Source: Penelope pileata
Lineage: Eukaryota; Chordata; Aves; Galliformes; Cracidae
Assembly: GCA_013396635.1 (NCBI GenBank)
Contig: WBMW01004135.1
Location: 833,204 to 897,203 of the forward strand
Direction of reading: 5' to 3'
Length of the DNA stretch: 64,000 nucleotides
A program made the translations under genes and the position numbers. The notes beneath the pieces are model-generated. The model was not told the DNA's origin. It was given only the letters and a program-made list of their open reading frames with translations, and did not search any database. Every line of letters starts with the position of its first letter. The first letter of the stretch is position 1. Positions 51,182-64,000 of this stretch are shown piece by piece.

Positions 51182-54094
51182 GACGAAACAATCCTAAGTT
51201 TATTTCAATTTTGTCTTTGTTGAATTAGGTGGATGATTTCCACAATACTTCTTCACCTGTGAAAATAAAGCATGTAAGGCATTGGAAGCCTTAGGGGATG
51301 GGAAAGCATACATTCTTGTGTTAGTTTTGCAGCCTTGTCATTCAAGGCTCCTGAATTTATTGCCTGTTCTTATGACAGGTGATGGACAGGTGCAGGTCCC
51401 CAAGGAACTATGTTCCTCCAAGTCCCGTGAAAAAAGGGGACAAAGCAGAAATGATGTGAAGGAAAGGCTTCACTTTCAAGGAATCCATGCAGGACTTGAT
51501 CCGAGAGACACAAGCCTCAGAGAGGCAAAGCTTCTCTGCTCTGCACAGGCAAGGCATTTGGGCTTCACAGCTGGGGCTGAATTCAAAACAAGATCAGGCT
51601 GCTCACAGCTGGGGCATTTTGTGTAAGCTCCCTACACGTAATAACACAGCCGGATCCTGACATGCAACAGAGCTCAGAACTACACGGGTGGCCCAGAGCT
51701 GCACTAGGTGCTGAGGACCCAGGCTGGTGAAGACTGGGAAAATCCCAGTAGACTCCAGGATACTGGAAGCTAGAGACTTACAGACTCAGCTAATGAAAAC
51801 TTATTGCCTCAGCTCAACCACCCATACAATTTTTCTACTATTTCAACTCTAGTTCATACAAGAGCTCTGCCAGTGTATTTCAGTATTGACTTGGAGCTAG
51901 AAGGAAAGTTCGTGCCCGATGGTAAAGGCACTAACTTGTAGTTAGAGGATGTGGGCTAGCTTTCCTGATGTGGCCTTGGATAAATCCCTCTTTGTAAGAG
52001 GCGAATGAGACACAATGAGTTTCGTCCTTGTGAAAGGGTGACAGGAAGACAGAGATGAGTCACTTGGTACAGCTTCATAAACCCATGTCCCAAAGGATGG
52101 TGATGCACAGAGGTGGTAAGAACTAGTCACAACAAGAGCTGTCTTCAGTTAACATGATATTTTCTGCCATGGAATAGCTGCTTTCCAGACTGAAGTCTCA
52201 GGCATTGCGCAATAACTGGTCATCAGATGATGGGCATTTCTTCTGAGTACTCAGATGGGGCACCTTTAACATCAGCCTTTCTACCTCCGAGTTGAGTGAT
52301 AAAACTTCCCCTAGCACGTATTTTAATCACATTTCTTTCTCATGTCCCATTAAAAACAATATAAAAATCATAGCCATTGTTTCTCAGCCAGTGACAGTAA
52401 GGAAAGAACATTAAGCAAAAAAATTGCAAACAGAAAAACACAACAAAAGTGGTTTGTTGCTCGTGATATAAATTGTTCTTTTAAATTGAGTGGGTAAAAA
52501 TCCATAAAGATGAGCCAGAGGAATAGGAAACTTCAGCAATTTGGTCCAATTTCTATTAAAGTATATGGTGAGCCTAAGATTGATTTCTATGGATCTTGGA
52601 TCAGGCCCACACAGAGAGAATTCAGCACTTTCCAGGTCAGAACAGAAGCTCCACAAACCACCTTCCCATAGTGTGTACCAGTTTTTGATGCCAGAGACAT
52701 GATTGAGAAGGTTTGAAACAATGTTGAAATTCTTGTCATGAAATCCAAAGGGGAAAAATGAAAAGGGAATCAAACAATTCCAAGCAAAAACGCCAGCAAA
52801 GCTGCTGAATCGCCGCCTATGTGCCTCTCCTTTGCACTCCAGCTCAGATTTGTAAGCAAGTTTTGTCCATAAAACTAAATTCTATTTGCTACAGCCCTGC
52901 TGAAGTCAAAGGGTCATGCTTGCAACAGAAATTCAGATCTTTCATTTGTTCTCATTATTGCCTTCTCCCTAGGGTTTGCTCCTCTGAGACCTTGCCTTTC
53001 TCACTCTTTTTCCCAGCTCCCTTTGGGCAGCTGAACACAAACCTCATTTTTGTAACTCTTCCACAGTTGATTCAAGGCCACCTCCTGCTTTCTGAGGTCT
53101 CATTCATGGAGTGCTTTCGTTCTTTCAGGCCTCACATCTGTTTAAGTTTTTATTCTTCTTCTTCCGTGCTGGCTTTTTGGGCTAAGACCGAATATGTCCC
53201 AAGATTCAACCGCAGCCTGTCTGTGTAATGCTGGTTTCTGTCTCTTAGGGAGGAATTTTTCAGGAACACTCAGAGTTGGCCTCATCAGAAGTTGAAATCA
53301 TTGAAAGTTTGATTGAAAAGAAACTGTTGGATTAGACCACCAGAGAAGGACTTGGGACGCTCTGTCCATTGTCCTTCTTGACGCTAACACACATCTGTAC
53401 AAAAGATGGTATACATACACACAAAAAAAAAGGGATAGAAAAACCAACCTGGATTATCACTACTACCACCCCTAAGCAGCATAAAAGCAAAATTTTGAAG
53501 GCAACTTTCCAATAAACTTGTTAGCAGCTTTGCACTGCTATTTTCCAACTTTCGAACTCAACCCCAAGAAAGCCTCCGCCCCAAGTTTCCTAACACCACA
53601 CGACATCTCACAAGTCTTTACTTTCAACTTATATCATTGCCTTAACCCTGGCTGTTATTAGAGCCACGGTGTCTGGCTATGAAAAGCACAGTATTAAGCA
53701 ATACATCACCGGCTGCTTGCAAAAACCTCCTTGCCTCCCCTCCATCCCCCTTCCCTTCCAAGCGCCACTTGTACTTGACCCCATCGCAACAAAGCACGGC
53801 CAGCAGAGCACTCCGTCACACAGCCCCAGCCAGATCTACACATAGGGGTTTTCCTGCCTTCCTGACATTTTTGATCTGATGGATTTTGTAGTGGTCTTGT
53901 AAATAGGAATTAGTCATGCCTGGAGGGTAAAGGTTGTCAGACATCATGCTGAAGTGCACATGTATTTCTGAAAGGAAAACTAACAAAAGCAGATTCTGTG
54001 CCAGGGTAAGAGAGGAAGAAGATATCAACAAACTGACAGATAACAGCTTCTGTGACTTTTCAGCCCTGCAAGGACCAGATGGCAGAGCTGAGGT

Positions 54095-54228
54095 AAAAAA
54101 AAAAGGAAAAAAGGGAAAAGGGAGAAAGGAGAAGGGAAAAAGGAGAGGAGGGGAGAGGGAAGAGAAAAAATGGAAGGGGAATGGGAAAGAGAAAATGAGA
54201 AGGACGACAGAAGATGGAAAAGAAAAAG
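54095..54228 (+). repeat. Polypurine (GA-rich) tract with 76-nt uninterrupted core
   Basis: Bases 54095-54170 contain only A and G, the longest pure purine run I noticed here. Purine-rich sequence continues to about 54228. The inner part is G-rich (GGAGAGGAGGGGAGAGGGAA) and partly mirror-like, a composition able to form intramolecular triplex DNA. Confidence 0.93.
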
Positions 54229-57184
54229 TCTCTACCTCTGCTTAGAGTATTGAATAATGTCAGGGAAAGAAGGCTTACTTTGGCTCTGGCAACCACATCC
54301 TAGCTAATCACTCAGGATCTTTCACTAACAAGAAAGGACTTATAAGAGTGGCAAGACTTGATGGGCTCTGATAGTCTGGATAATATAATCCTATGGCCTT
54401 GCAATAATGCTGTTAGCACACAATATCTTGCTAGATAAACAGGAGTGAAGGAGAAAATACAGCTAACAAAGTAACACTAGACTCAATAGGTGTAAGTTAG
54501 CCTACACCAGGTAACAGTCAAAAGACTCAATGATAACAACCTTCTGCAGCTCCCAGGCCAGCTGTACAGACTTCCCTCAGGTGAGCAGATCCTGAGCTGT
54601 GTCTGCAGAGGAGCTGTGTGAAAAGGGTTTCTGTAATGTGTGAGCTGGAGGAAGGGCTAGGGGAGGGCTGGGGGAAGCCATTAAAAATTAAAGTCTGAAT
54701 TGGATGAATTGGCAAGTAGTGTGGCCCAACAGGAATGGATCAGGAGAGTGGTGGAGCCCGATACAATAAACACTATATAACTTCCAGGAGGTTTATTTTG
54801 GCTTAGCGCTAAGCTGGTCCCATGGACCAGCCTGCTGAATCCACAATAAGTACCGAGGTGCAACAGGGTAAGACTGAGGGATTCTTTTCAAAAGCAAGGT
54901 CCTGATCCAAACTAAATGTGGACACACCCAAGTTAATTTTCACGTGGAGACTAGTGTGGGTCTCCCTATAGCTTACAAGCATTCTGGGAAGGGATGGGGA
55001 AGGAAGGAGTCTTGTGCACTAAGAACGCAAACCATGGCTGAAGTTACTGCGATGTAAGAAGTTATTGTGTCAGACAACATGTAAATAGCTGTCCACATGC
55101 CAACCTCCAGCCTGCCCCACCTACACAGGAAGGCAGCTTGGCTTAGGCATCATTTAAGAGCGCTTGCAGAGCCTATGAGGCAGCTCTGCAGACAGGCAGC
55201 AACTTACCAAGTTCCCACAGGTCCCATATACCTGAACTCTAGATGTTACTTTTGGGTGGGTTGCCAGTGTTGAAGGAAAAGATTAATATGGGAGATCCTG
55301 ACCCTGCAATAAACACTCAACAATACTTCTTACTGTTAGGCCCTATTTAAAGCTATACTGGTTTATCTGCTGAGCCGCCTCATTTGGTGGGCGCTGCCCA
55401 AGTGAGGAGATTGAGCTAAATCACAAGGGAGGACATATTAGAAGTTTTCCAGATGGATGCAAATTATTCATTTGTGGACAGCAAGTCAGAGAAACTGCTG
55501 AAACCAGAGAACTGTTCCACCTGGCCGGCCCACCAGCCCTTGGGGAAACACAGCACTGACGTACAGCCCCAGGGCAATGGTAACAGGGCATAATCTGTTA
55601 TCTAATAGAAGAAAACACACAAAACCAACACTGCAGAAGCTCAGGCTGTCAGGCACGGTTTGTCTGTAGTGCTTACATGACCTTCACTATCGCTGTTTCT
55701 GCTCAGTGATGCTGCTGGGAAGGCCTTGAGGGGCTTCACTGGTTTGTGCCCAGTGTGTTAGTTACTGACTATGCATGAGTCCATTGCAACGTGCAAACTC
55801 AGCTCTGCCACCCACCATTCTAGTGACAGTATTAGGACAGAAAGATGATCGGGGTCATTTCTCACAGGAGAGAGACATGCTTTAATCCATTTACCCAGAA
55901 CCACATAGGAAATCTGTAGCAGACCATAACTACTTCAGGAGAGAACAGGCAAATTTTTCTTTTCAGTGCAAAACAAACTACATGCCTGGTGTACTTGATT
56001 ATTAGTTTAATGTGGGTTTTCCTTGCGCATGAGTATCTACCAGTTTCACCCTGGTGGAGAGTGCCACTTTCATGTGAGAGATGCCACACATCATCGGTGT
56101 AATGTAGGATGGGGCCAGCCCTGGGCAGAGACCGTTTTCAAGCAGGAGGCAAAGCAGTGCAGGGATTTGATGTTTTTGTGATAACAGGAGTGTACTCAAC
56201 TGTCTGAGGTTGCTTTGAACTCCTTCCCAGTCGTGAATCATCCAAAGAGCTGTCAGAAAAATGGTGTTGTGTCCTGAGAGAAATCCCAGGCATCTGACAC
56301 TTGCTTTCATGCTGATACGAGCCCAAAAAGTTGAAAGAGCAAAATTTTCCACTCTCAGATGTGACAAAATAAAGATCTATCACCATCTTCAGTGGTGGCA
56401 ACAAAAGGGCCAAAATCAAAACAGCCTTCTGACAACTCTAACACAGACCTGCCCTGGAGAAAAAAGCGTTTCAGTTTTCTGGAGTATTACTTTTATGCTG
56501 TAAAAAGTTCAGCCTCATCTAAGATCAGACCCAACAAGCAGATCACAACACACTGACACAGGGAGAACAAGATATGGGACACTCACAATGAGAATACCAA
56601 CCAGCTGTTATTCACTGTGCCAGAGGGCACCAACGTGTCCCTTGGAGATGTCACATTGTCCTTCCCTCAGCTCACAGCCAGACCCCAGACTGAAGGATCC
56701 CCGTGAACCAAGCAATAATGCTAAACACAGAGATCCTATATACGAGAAGGCCCACCTGTGCCTATAAATGTATGGAAGCAAGGTTATCAGTGGTGATAGG
56801 TAAAAGTACAAGCAAGGACCCTGAATGCCACAAGTGTTCCAGCTTCAGTCACAAAGACATCATTTCCCTGAATTTTATTTATATGTAAGCTTTTATTTTA
56901 ATAGTCTTTTTTTAATACTGTATGCTGAGATGGCCTTGCTTCCCCAGGGGTCTCACTAAAAGCCAAACTGCACCCGACTCACCAGGGTAACTTAAAAAGT
57001 TAACCAGTGGTTAGGGACAAGCCACCTCATTCTTTCCAGCCCTGGAATCTTAGTGCATATGAATTTTGGATACTGCTGCAAAAGTGGCACATTACAAATT
57101 AGCAACAGTTTAGTTTATTAGTCCCCAAGTGGATTTATTTATGGCACAGAAAATATTGCTATAGGTTCCTTGAGACTGGGAATG

Positions 57185-57192
57185 TGACGTCA
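57185..57192. promoter_or_regulatory. Perfect palindromic cAMP response element
   Basis: TGACGTCA, the full CREB/ATF consensus with its central CpG retained, within a smooth AT-rich, repeat-free block (about 57040-57230) that also contains many TTTATT and AAATTA stretches. Confidence 0.4.
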
Positions 57193-60100
57193 CTGAAATT
57201 AAAAAGGATTTCATGCGGAAGGCTGTGCCAAAAAGGACTTACTTCTATTGTGCTTTCAACATGTGGTATTGTTTTACCATATACTTCCTCAGCTTGATGC
57301 CTTCACACCTTACAAAGATCTCCTGTTGCAGCAACTGATGCTGGATTCTGTTGAGGTTATGGCCACAGGCATGGACGGAGCCAAATATAATAAGAACCTG
57401 GACAATTCAGACCTCATTTCACTTCTCCAGGGAACAGGACAATACACATTTAAGATTCTCAGACACAAACATGGTGGAACCACTTTGCTTCCTTCTTGAG
57501 GCAAAAGAAGTGGGCACATATGTAGGAATCACCCCCAAACTTGGTTTCTGACTTGAGATTCATCCTTACAGAGAAATCAGCACCATCTGCTTTTCACAGA
57601 AAGGATTTAGGTGCTTCTCATTGCTCAGAGACAACGTTACACAGGCTTGTTAGTGGTAAGGTGGTTGGAAAGAGGTTTCCACCTAGGAACGTTTCAACGT
57701 AGGCAATTATCTAAGCTAAAGTAATTAATTCCCTCTTGTTAGAGCAATGAAAAAAAATCTCTTTGCTTTTACAATTGGGGAAACTGAGCACAAAACTCTC
57801 TGCATATGCAAACCCACTCATTGTACCAAGTAGATGTCTCTAATTAGGCAATATGTTCAGAGGCTGTCTCAACACAATTTGTTTTCCCTGAGTTCTATTA
57901 ATGAGGTCAGATTTGGACACCATATTCCACAACACTAAAATGAGCAGCTCTAACATGTGAGAGTCAGACGGACTTTCGGAGACGGCCTTTCAGCATCACA
58001 AAGCCTCCAGCCAGCAAGGAGAATCAGCCTGGGACGAAGTTAGGATCCACCAAGCATATTAATCTCCAAGCACAGTTCCTGAGCATTGCAGAAAGAGGAA
58101 GGGGGAGCCAAGAATTACACCAGTGTATTCATTTTTGGTAGCTGGTGCAATTTTATGATATACCTTATTTTCAAATAAATGGCAAAGAATGAGCCATGAG
58201 CTCAGCATCCTCTTGTCTGGAACAGAAAGTAACTGCTGCAGGATTCACGTGTATAACTTTGTATTTTAATGTTGTTCCTCTGAGCTGCTACTAGAAAAGG
58301 TGATACTCATTACCGACATACTACTGTTTATCCCAGCTGCAGTTTGCCCCTTCAGCAAAGCAGGTGTCACTTCCCATCCGCCAGAAGGAAAAGCTGCTGC
58401 CCAGCAGAGCTCCGTGAGTTTTCCAAGGCCACACAACGAGCAGACAGCAGTGCCAGGACCCGAAAGCAGGAATCCTGAGTGCCCGACCACAAACGCAATC
58501 CACTGAGACCACAGCTGCCTGACACAGCCAATGCCCACTCCAATGGGCTGCAATAAAGCAAGTAAAAAATGACTTTAGCAGCAGAAACTGGTTTGCCATT
58601 GTGTATCCTAGGGTGTGTAACAAGGCTCAGTTCATCTCCAAGGACAGGTTTCAGGGACATGATGTTTATCTCCGTCACAAGATGTTACTCCCAGGACTTC
58701 AGGCCGAGTTGCAGCAAAGTTCTCCCAGCCTGTTACCTTCTGCATGGCACAGCAGATGATAACATCTAACTGAAATGCTGGGCTACCTTTTCATCTCCTT
58801 CCCACAGGAGTCAACTGGAAACACTGAATTCAACAGAGTTGCATGAGTACAGCTCCTCACCATTGGTCTCCTTTGGTTTAGAAATAAATTTTGGCATTAT
58901 TTACTCCATCTGTTTCTAGTGCCCAAGGCCAAGATGCTGATTACCAAATTGCTGATTTTAATTATTACCTAGCATGTACGAAACAAAGTCTGCTATGGGT
59001 ACCATTACCACAAGGAGAAAAAAAAGAATCCAAGTGAAACAATACAACCAAAAACACTGCCTTGGAAGAGAAATCAAACCTCCCTCTAACAAGACAGCTT
59101 TTGTGGCATTCCTCCCCCCTCATGTTTGTGTTTCTTCTTTTCCTATGGGCTACAAAATTTAGTGTACTAGGAATTGTGGGTTGCTTTACGAAGCAGATGG
59201 TCGGTTTTGATAGAAGAATTTGGCTTGAAAGGGGTACTTCTTTCTGATGTCTACTTAACTGGCTACCCAAACTAATTTGACACCTGCAGTTTATTCAGCT
59301 CTTTTTTCTCAGGGTGTGTGCAGATTAAAAGCAGCAATCTTGATTCCTCTGAAAATCTGGGCCCGAACATGCAGCTCTTGCTGTTGAGAGAAAGATGGAA
59401 ACAGAGCCCTGCACCTTCAGCACCTGCCAAGGAACATCATCTCTTCACCTTTCCTGAATTATTTTGAGTCAACACTCTCTCCTCCACTTCCAGATCCTGA
59501 CTTTTTCATTGCCTCAGAATTTGGAAGCTGACCTCTTTCTTTCTTAAATTTTCACTGGCTGAGAAGTTTCTCATGGGAGAATACAGTGTGCGGTTCTGTC
59601 TCACTGAAGTGGCCAGGTTCACATGCCCTAAAAAATCAGGCATTTCTCACCATCAGATAAATGGCATGTTGCAGGAGTCTGCCTTCAGCAATCCTGTCTC
59701 TGAGCCTTTCTATTACTCACAGAATGCTGTCCCCAGTCTTAATCTTAAAGAACCCCATCTCAATCTCATGATTAAGAACTAACCTCAAAAACTCAGCACA
59801 GCACTGTTTGTCAGTGCCCTCCCACTCACCAAAGCAGAATGTACCTCTGCCTGCTTCCTCAGCTCAACTCTTCTTTGTGGCACTGAGTGGAGCAAAAGGG
59901 ATGGGGAATGGCAGGCCTCTGCTTCAAAGCATTGGGAGTTTATTGTTTTTGTAGGCAGACCAAATGGATTTGAATTACGATTCCCACCCCAAGCATGTTG
60001 TTTTTCGGCTTTTAAAATCTGTTCACCTGGAGAACGTTTTCTCCAGAGATGTCAGCATTATTTTACTGTTTGTCATCGCTCTGCAGTGCAAGCAAGCAGC

Positions 60101-60763
60101 ATTTCTATTCAGCTGGAGACCATGCACAAACCCTGTCTTCATTCCAAATTGAGAGCAAAAAAGTCAAGTTTTCAAAATTTCTTCTGGAGCAAATCTTAGG
60201 GGAAAAAAAAGAAACATGATAACTAACAATGCATTTTGAACCTGGTGAAGCACTTTATTTTAATAGAAGCAAAATTATTTCTTTTTCCTTTGATAGACTA
60301 ATGTCTCATTTTTATTCTAATTGTAATTCTATAGTATAATGGATGAAGATATTTTCTGCCAAAATGAAAAGAATAAAATCAATAAAGCTAAACCATACCA
60401 AAGCATTAGTGAAACAAAATATGAAGTCATTCACTTGCCATCAACATCAACACAAGCCAATGAATCATACTCAATGTCAATGAACATGCCTTATTTTTAA
60501 GGAAAACTGTTTAGTCAGGATATAATTGACCACTTTTCAGTATTTCTCAGATTCCACTGGAGCTGGCCTATTTGCATCTTAACGGAATAATGCTAAAATT
60601 AATCTTCTTTATGTTACAAAACTACACGGAGGGTTAATAAGCAGGATAAATTTTGTTGGAAGAGGTAATACCTTTTCACTACAACAGTTGCAGTACTTGA
60701 TAAAAATAAGCAACTATATGGACACTCAAGCTCTTCCATGGGGATCGTTCATCCTCTCTCCAA

Positions 60764-60825
60764 GAATCACAGATTTAAAGTCAGAGCTGACAATCAGACC
60801 ATTTGATCTGACCTTAGACGCTTAA
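60764..60825 (-). mobile_element. Ancient CR1-like repeat remnant
   Basis: AATCACAGATTTAAAGTCAG followed by a CAGACCATTTGATCTGACCT stretch resembles a widespread ancient sauropsid CR1-like 3' end (of the type ...GGCCAGAAGGGACCAT...ATCTAGTCTGACCT). It is strongly diverged and recognised by eye only. Confidence 0.45.
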
Positions 60826-60954
60826 ATTTGGAATAGCTTTAACAGAAAGTGTCACAAGCTCTTAGACTGATTGCATTTGTCTTTTTCTAGTTCCCAAAGT
60901 AGAAGGATGTCTCTTCCAGGACGGTGTCAGCTTCAATACGAAAATCATACTCAC

Positions 60955-61168
60955 TCTGAAACTCATCAAGACATGGGAATCCAGTCCTGCCTTTGCTGAC
61001 TCGTCTTAATGTGAGAAGCAGCGCTCTGCTTTTAACGAGAGTCTGACCAGCATGTTTCCTGTTGCTGTTTCTAGTTATTTCACTTAGGTACACAGAAGTG
61101 CCACTTGGTCCCCAGTACTTCTCCCTGGTCACAGAATCGGTGTACCTCCACACCTCCAACTCAGCAAG
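60955..61168 (-). other. Possible unrecognised exon, minus strand, upstream of the TIKI exons
   Basis: Seen: CTTCTCCTGTTTAG ends just above 61168, and the donor GTGAGT starts at 60954. The 214 nt between are open in one frame (71 codons plus one base). The peptide starts LAELEVWRYTDSVTREKYWG and ends GRTGFPCLDEFQS. The upstream in-frame stop is the TAG of the acceptor itself, so the open frame starts exactly at the splice site. It does not resemble any TIKI segment, and its exit phase (1) does not fit the phase-0 start of the exon at 34617, so it is unlikely to be a TRABD2B coding exon. It might be an exon of a non-coding or lineage-specific transcript, or chance. Confidence 0.22.
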
Positions 61169-64000
61169 CTAAACAGGAGAAGCTCGTCACACTTTCCCCT
61201 GTAAACCATTTTCCCAGGTTTCAGACCATTGTTTTTGCACTGCTCCTTTTCACACTCTTCAAATTTTCAACCTCTTTTGCTAAGCAGGGATGAAAAAATG
61301 ACAATGTTCTCAAGTTCACCACCCTGCCATACCCAAGAAACTCTTTACCGATCTTCCTTCTCCCTCTTTGCATACCCTCAACCTGTCATTAGGAAGTTTT
61401 TTGCCACAGCAGCTTGAGACCCTTCTTAAAAACGGCACTCTCCAGGACACAACACTGCTCGCTTCTGCATCCTAACCCAAAAGTGAGATCTCTTTATGTA
61501 TTTGTTTTATTGCCCAGTGGTTTGCTTCAGTCTCTCCACACCATAGTATTGCTCAAAATAAGGGAGAAATTGAGAAGAGAATTGCAACAAGCAAGCAGGC
61601 CCAGGTCTTTTCTCTTTTAACCAACAAACTGCACTGAAATCCCCAAAGAAAGCCATAAGTCTGCTGGACTGGAAAGGCTGCTTACATTTAAGCAGAAGCA
61701 ATGTAATTAATATGTCCTTAAAAATGTACTATCTTCAAAAAACATTGAAAGGATATCAATAAGCATTCAGGTAAAGTTAGGATTCTTAGCATCTTCTGTA
61801 AAATCAAAATGCTTCTTGCCATGGAAAAGGCAAAATCAGAAGGAACCGGTTGCATGTTGCATTGCAAACATAAAATGTGGGGGCACAGATTAAATACCCA
61901 GGTATCAAATTCCATCCTGAAGCCTTTCCCAAGGCATCCAGTTTGTCATCCTTCTTCATAAATGAAATTCAGATTTCCTAATACAGCTTACTGCTAGTAT
62001 GTATGCCTCATGCTAGAGCTCAGCATAAAGGGAAGCTTTATCAATAGAGCAGGACTTTGACAACCCTGCAGTAAAAATGGGCTATAGGACTCTCTCTTTG
62101 CGTACTCCATAGGGATTATGAGTTAATTATTCCCCTGGAGTGGAACACAAAATTAGTGATATATTTGGCAGCACATAAACTTGCTGGTCCAAACCTTGCT
62201 ATTCTAACCCAGGTTGTGACTGAGGTTCATCACAGCACAGCTGGTCAACAGGATTGCTCATTACCTACAACATTAGGCTTTGTTTCACCTCCCTTCCCAG
62301 CTGCTAGTTTCACTGGAGAGTAGAGTGGGGAATCCAGCTGAGCAGTTGTATTGAGCTGAACAGGTCTACTAGGATGGTGGAAGAATGACAGAATCCATCA
62401 TCAAACAGGCAATATTCCCACTGGTGGCATAAAAATGTCAGGACTGTATCGTACTGTAAATGTCACTCGTTTCTTCCAACTTATTTTTATTTGCATTGTT
62501 TCTAGTATAAATACTCTTTTCTAAAAATGTCAGCAAGAAATGCCAGTTAGTTTCTAACAATGATGACAAAGAGAAGATGCATGGGAAGCTAAGTACTAGA
62601 GTTTCCCAGAAAATCATAGGGGATTTTTTTAATGGAAAATATTGCACTTTTGTTGAAAAATCTCTAATCCTTTGGCCACCCACCAAAGTCTCTTGGAATG
62701 AACAATATTAGGTTCGGCCAATGGGCTTTCAATACAGATCCGACTTCTCACAGAAAACAGACACATTTGGGTAAAAAGAGAAAACCTCAACAAGCTATAC
62801 TGTCAAGAACTCAACTGTCCACCACAGGAGTTTTGATAGCATTTTTAAAATTAACTGCATTGAATATGTCACCAGTGTTGACATTAGAGTCAATGAACTT
62901 ACTCCACCATAAAGCATTTAGCACAGAGAACACCAGGGATCTTCTTGGATCTATAATTCAGCCTGGCATTCTGCTGATGAAGATTTTCCAGAGAAAGCTG
63001 TAACCTACACTGCTTTGCTCTAATGTTACTGATTTATATATGTGTATGTCTATATAAATATGCATTCTGAAGTGTTCGATTTCCTTTATTTTTTTAAGAA
63101 GTGTCCCACAAACTGTTTAATGTAGTAATATATTTTCATTGAGGATTTCCCTGCTTTTACAAGCAACAACATAGGAGATTAGCACCTTAGAGAATAAAAG
63201 GAAGCTTTGTGAAGAGCTGGATCATCCCCAGTCACTGCAAAGTCTGAACTATGAAGCTTCCAGTATTTCCTAACTTTGGTAATTAAAAATACAGACCAAG
63301 ATTTGCGTTATTTTAAAAATTATTATTTTTTTAATCCCACATTGCACTATTTTGATGACAATAAGCATGTTTCTGATTACAAATTTTGGCATCACGTAAT
63401 GAGCTATTCTGGAAACAAGCTCTTGCAAGGTATAATCCAATGTGTGAAGGTATCTCAGCCCCTGTGAGGAAAACAACTGCTCCTAGATTTCACCCAGGCA
63501 TGGATCTGAAAGCCAACAGACAGGGATTATACTTGAAAATTCTCCCTGCCTCTCAAAATCCCCAGTGTTGTCTTTGAAAGCTCGCCATTTCTTTGGAAAC
63601 AGACACACAACTCTGTCCAGCTCAATTTCTATAGCACCTCCTAAAGTACTACCATTCCTAGGAGAAGCATACTTCATTTTCTAAAAACACCGTGCCTACT
63701 TTATTTCAGGTTCTGAGTCTGGCAAAAGAATATCTGTGCTTCCTGAAGTGAGGTGGAGGAACTGCACCTTCCCTGCTCTAATGCCGAGTACGGGGAAGCC
63801 TCCAGCACATGGAACCGCTACAGAAGTTCAAGTTTCTCGTCTCTCCCTCCATGCCGTGCAGAGCTGACCCCACGTGAAATCTAGAAAGAGCTAACTTCCA
63901 ACTGGGGAAGGGTAACTCTGACAGGAGGGAGAGCTTAAATTCCCCCTCCTGGTAAAGCTGTGTTGTCCACACCTGCCGATTAAGCTGGAGGCATGTCGCA

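Larger units (their letters stand above)
34618..64000 (-). other. TRABD2B: Upstream TRABD2B intron (more than 29 kb, continues off the window)
   Basis: This is the region 5' of the exon at 34471-34617 on the coding strand. The preceding exon should end in phase 0 and encode the part of the TraB domain just before VLFALNQ. No minus-strand frame with that character was found, but a short exon under about 40 codons could have been missed by eye. The region carries CR1 fragments (35165-35600, 38283-38342, 40861-41032), purine and pyrimidine tracts, a long T run, a possible exon unrelated to TIKI (60955-61168), and candidate regulatory blocks. The longest open frame (185 codons, 47531-48088, plus strand) has no recognisable domain. 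A separate gene could start towards 64000, but nothing shows it. Confidence 0.65.

Noticed and set aside
54060..54296. Phe/Leu/Pro/Ser-rich minus frame and Lys/Glu/Gly-rich plus frame
   Set aside because: Both are artefacts of the GA-rich simple tract.
54335..54400. GACTTGATGGGCTCTGATAG followed by AATCCTATGG, resembling a CR1 3' end
   Set aside because: Only the general cadence matches; the diagnostic AAGGTCCCTTCCAACCC part is missing.
57293..57499. Acceptor-like TACTTCCTCAG followed by an open frame of about 69 codons to a stop
   Set aside because: Only one splice-like border, no recognised peptide and no supporting partner exon.

Overview
The window is vertebrate nuclear DNA, almost certainly from a bird. 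Three points support this: CR1-type LINE fragments with the avian 3' end (an ATTCTATG-type terminus) at about 40861 and 38283, a decayed stretch of CR1 reverse-transcriptase reading frame at about 35165-35600, and long AT-leaning, CpG-poor sequence with few repeats. There are no bacterial-type genes, operons, CRISPR arrays or tRNA/rRNA genes. Most open reading frames are short and look like chance.

Two segments are clearly coding. Both lie on the minus strand, have consensus splice sites, and encode consecutive parts of one protein of the TIKI family (TraB-domain, membrane-tethered Wnt-inactivating metalloprotease). The exon at 34471-34617 encodes 49 residues. The exon at 19135-19309 encodes the next 58 residues and the first base of a split codon. 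The match is best to TRABD2B (TIKI2), with TRABD2A as the less likely alternative. The intron between them is 15,161 bp. I did not find the earlier exons (higher coordinates) or the later exons (lower coordinates), so about 99 percent of the window reads as intron of one large gene.

Layout: 1-19134 is the downstream intron, with simple repeats, faint ancient repeats, a 10-bp perfect inverted repeat, and two plus-strand blocks with exon-like borders. 19135-19309 is the second exon. 19310-34470 is the intron, with three polypurine tracts and two candidate regulatory blocks. 34471-34617 is the first exon. 34618-64000 is the upstream intron, with three CR1 fragments, a 76-nt pure polypurine run, a T37 run beside an ambiguous base, a perfect palindromic CRE and a further exon-like block on the minus strand.

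I see no convincing undescribed system. The points most worth a second look are the exon-like blocks at 8847-8995 (plus), 60955-61168 (minus) and 17432-17585 (plus), the regulatory-looking blocks at 27412-27640 and 57040-57230, and the strand-biased polypurine tracts, which become polypyrimidine in the gene's own transcript.
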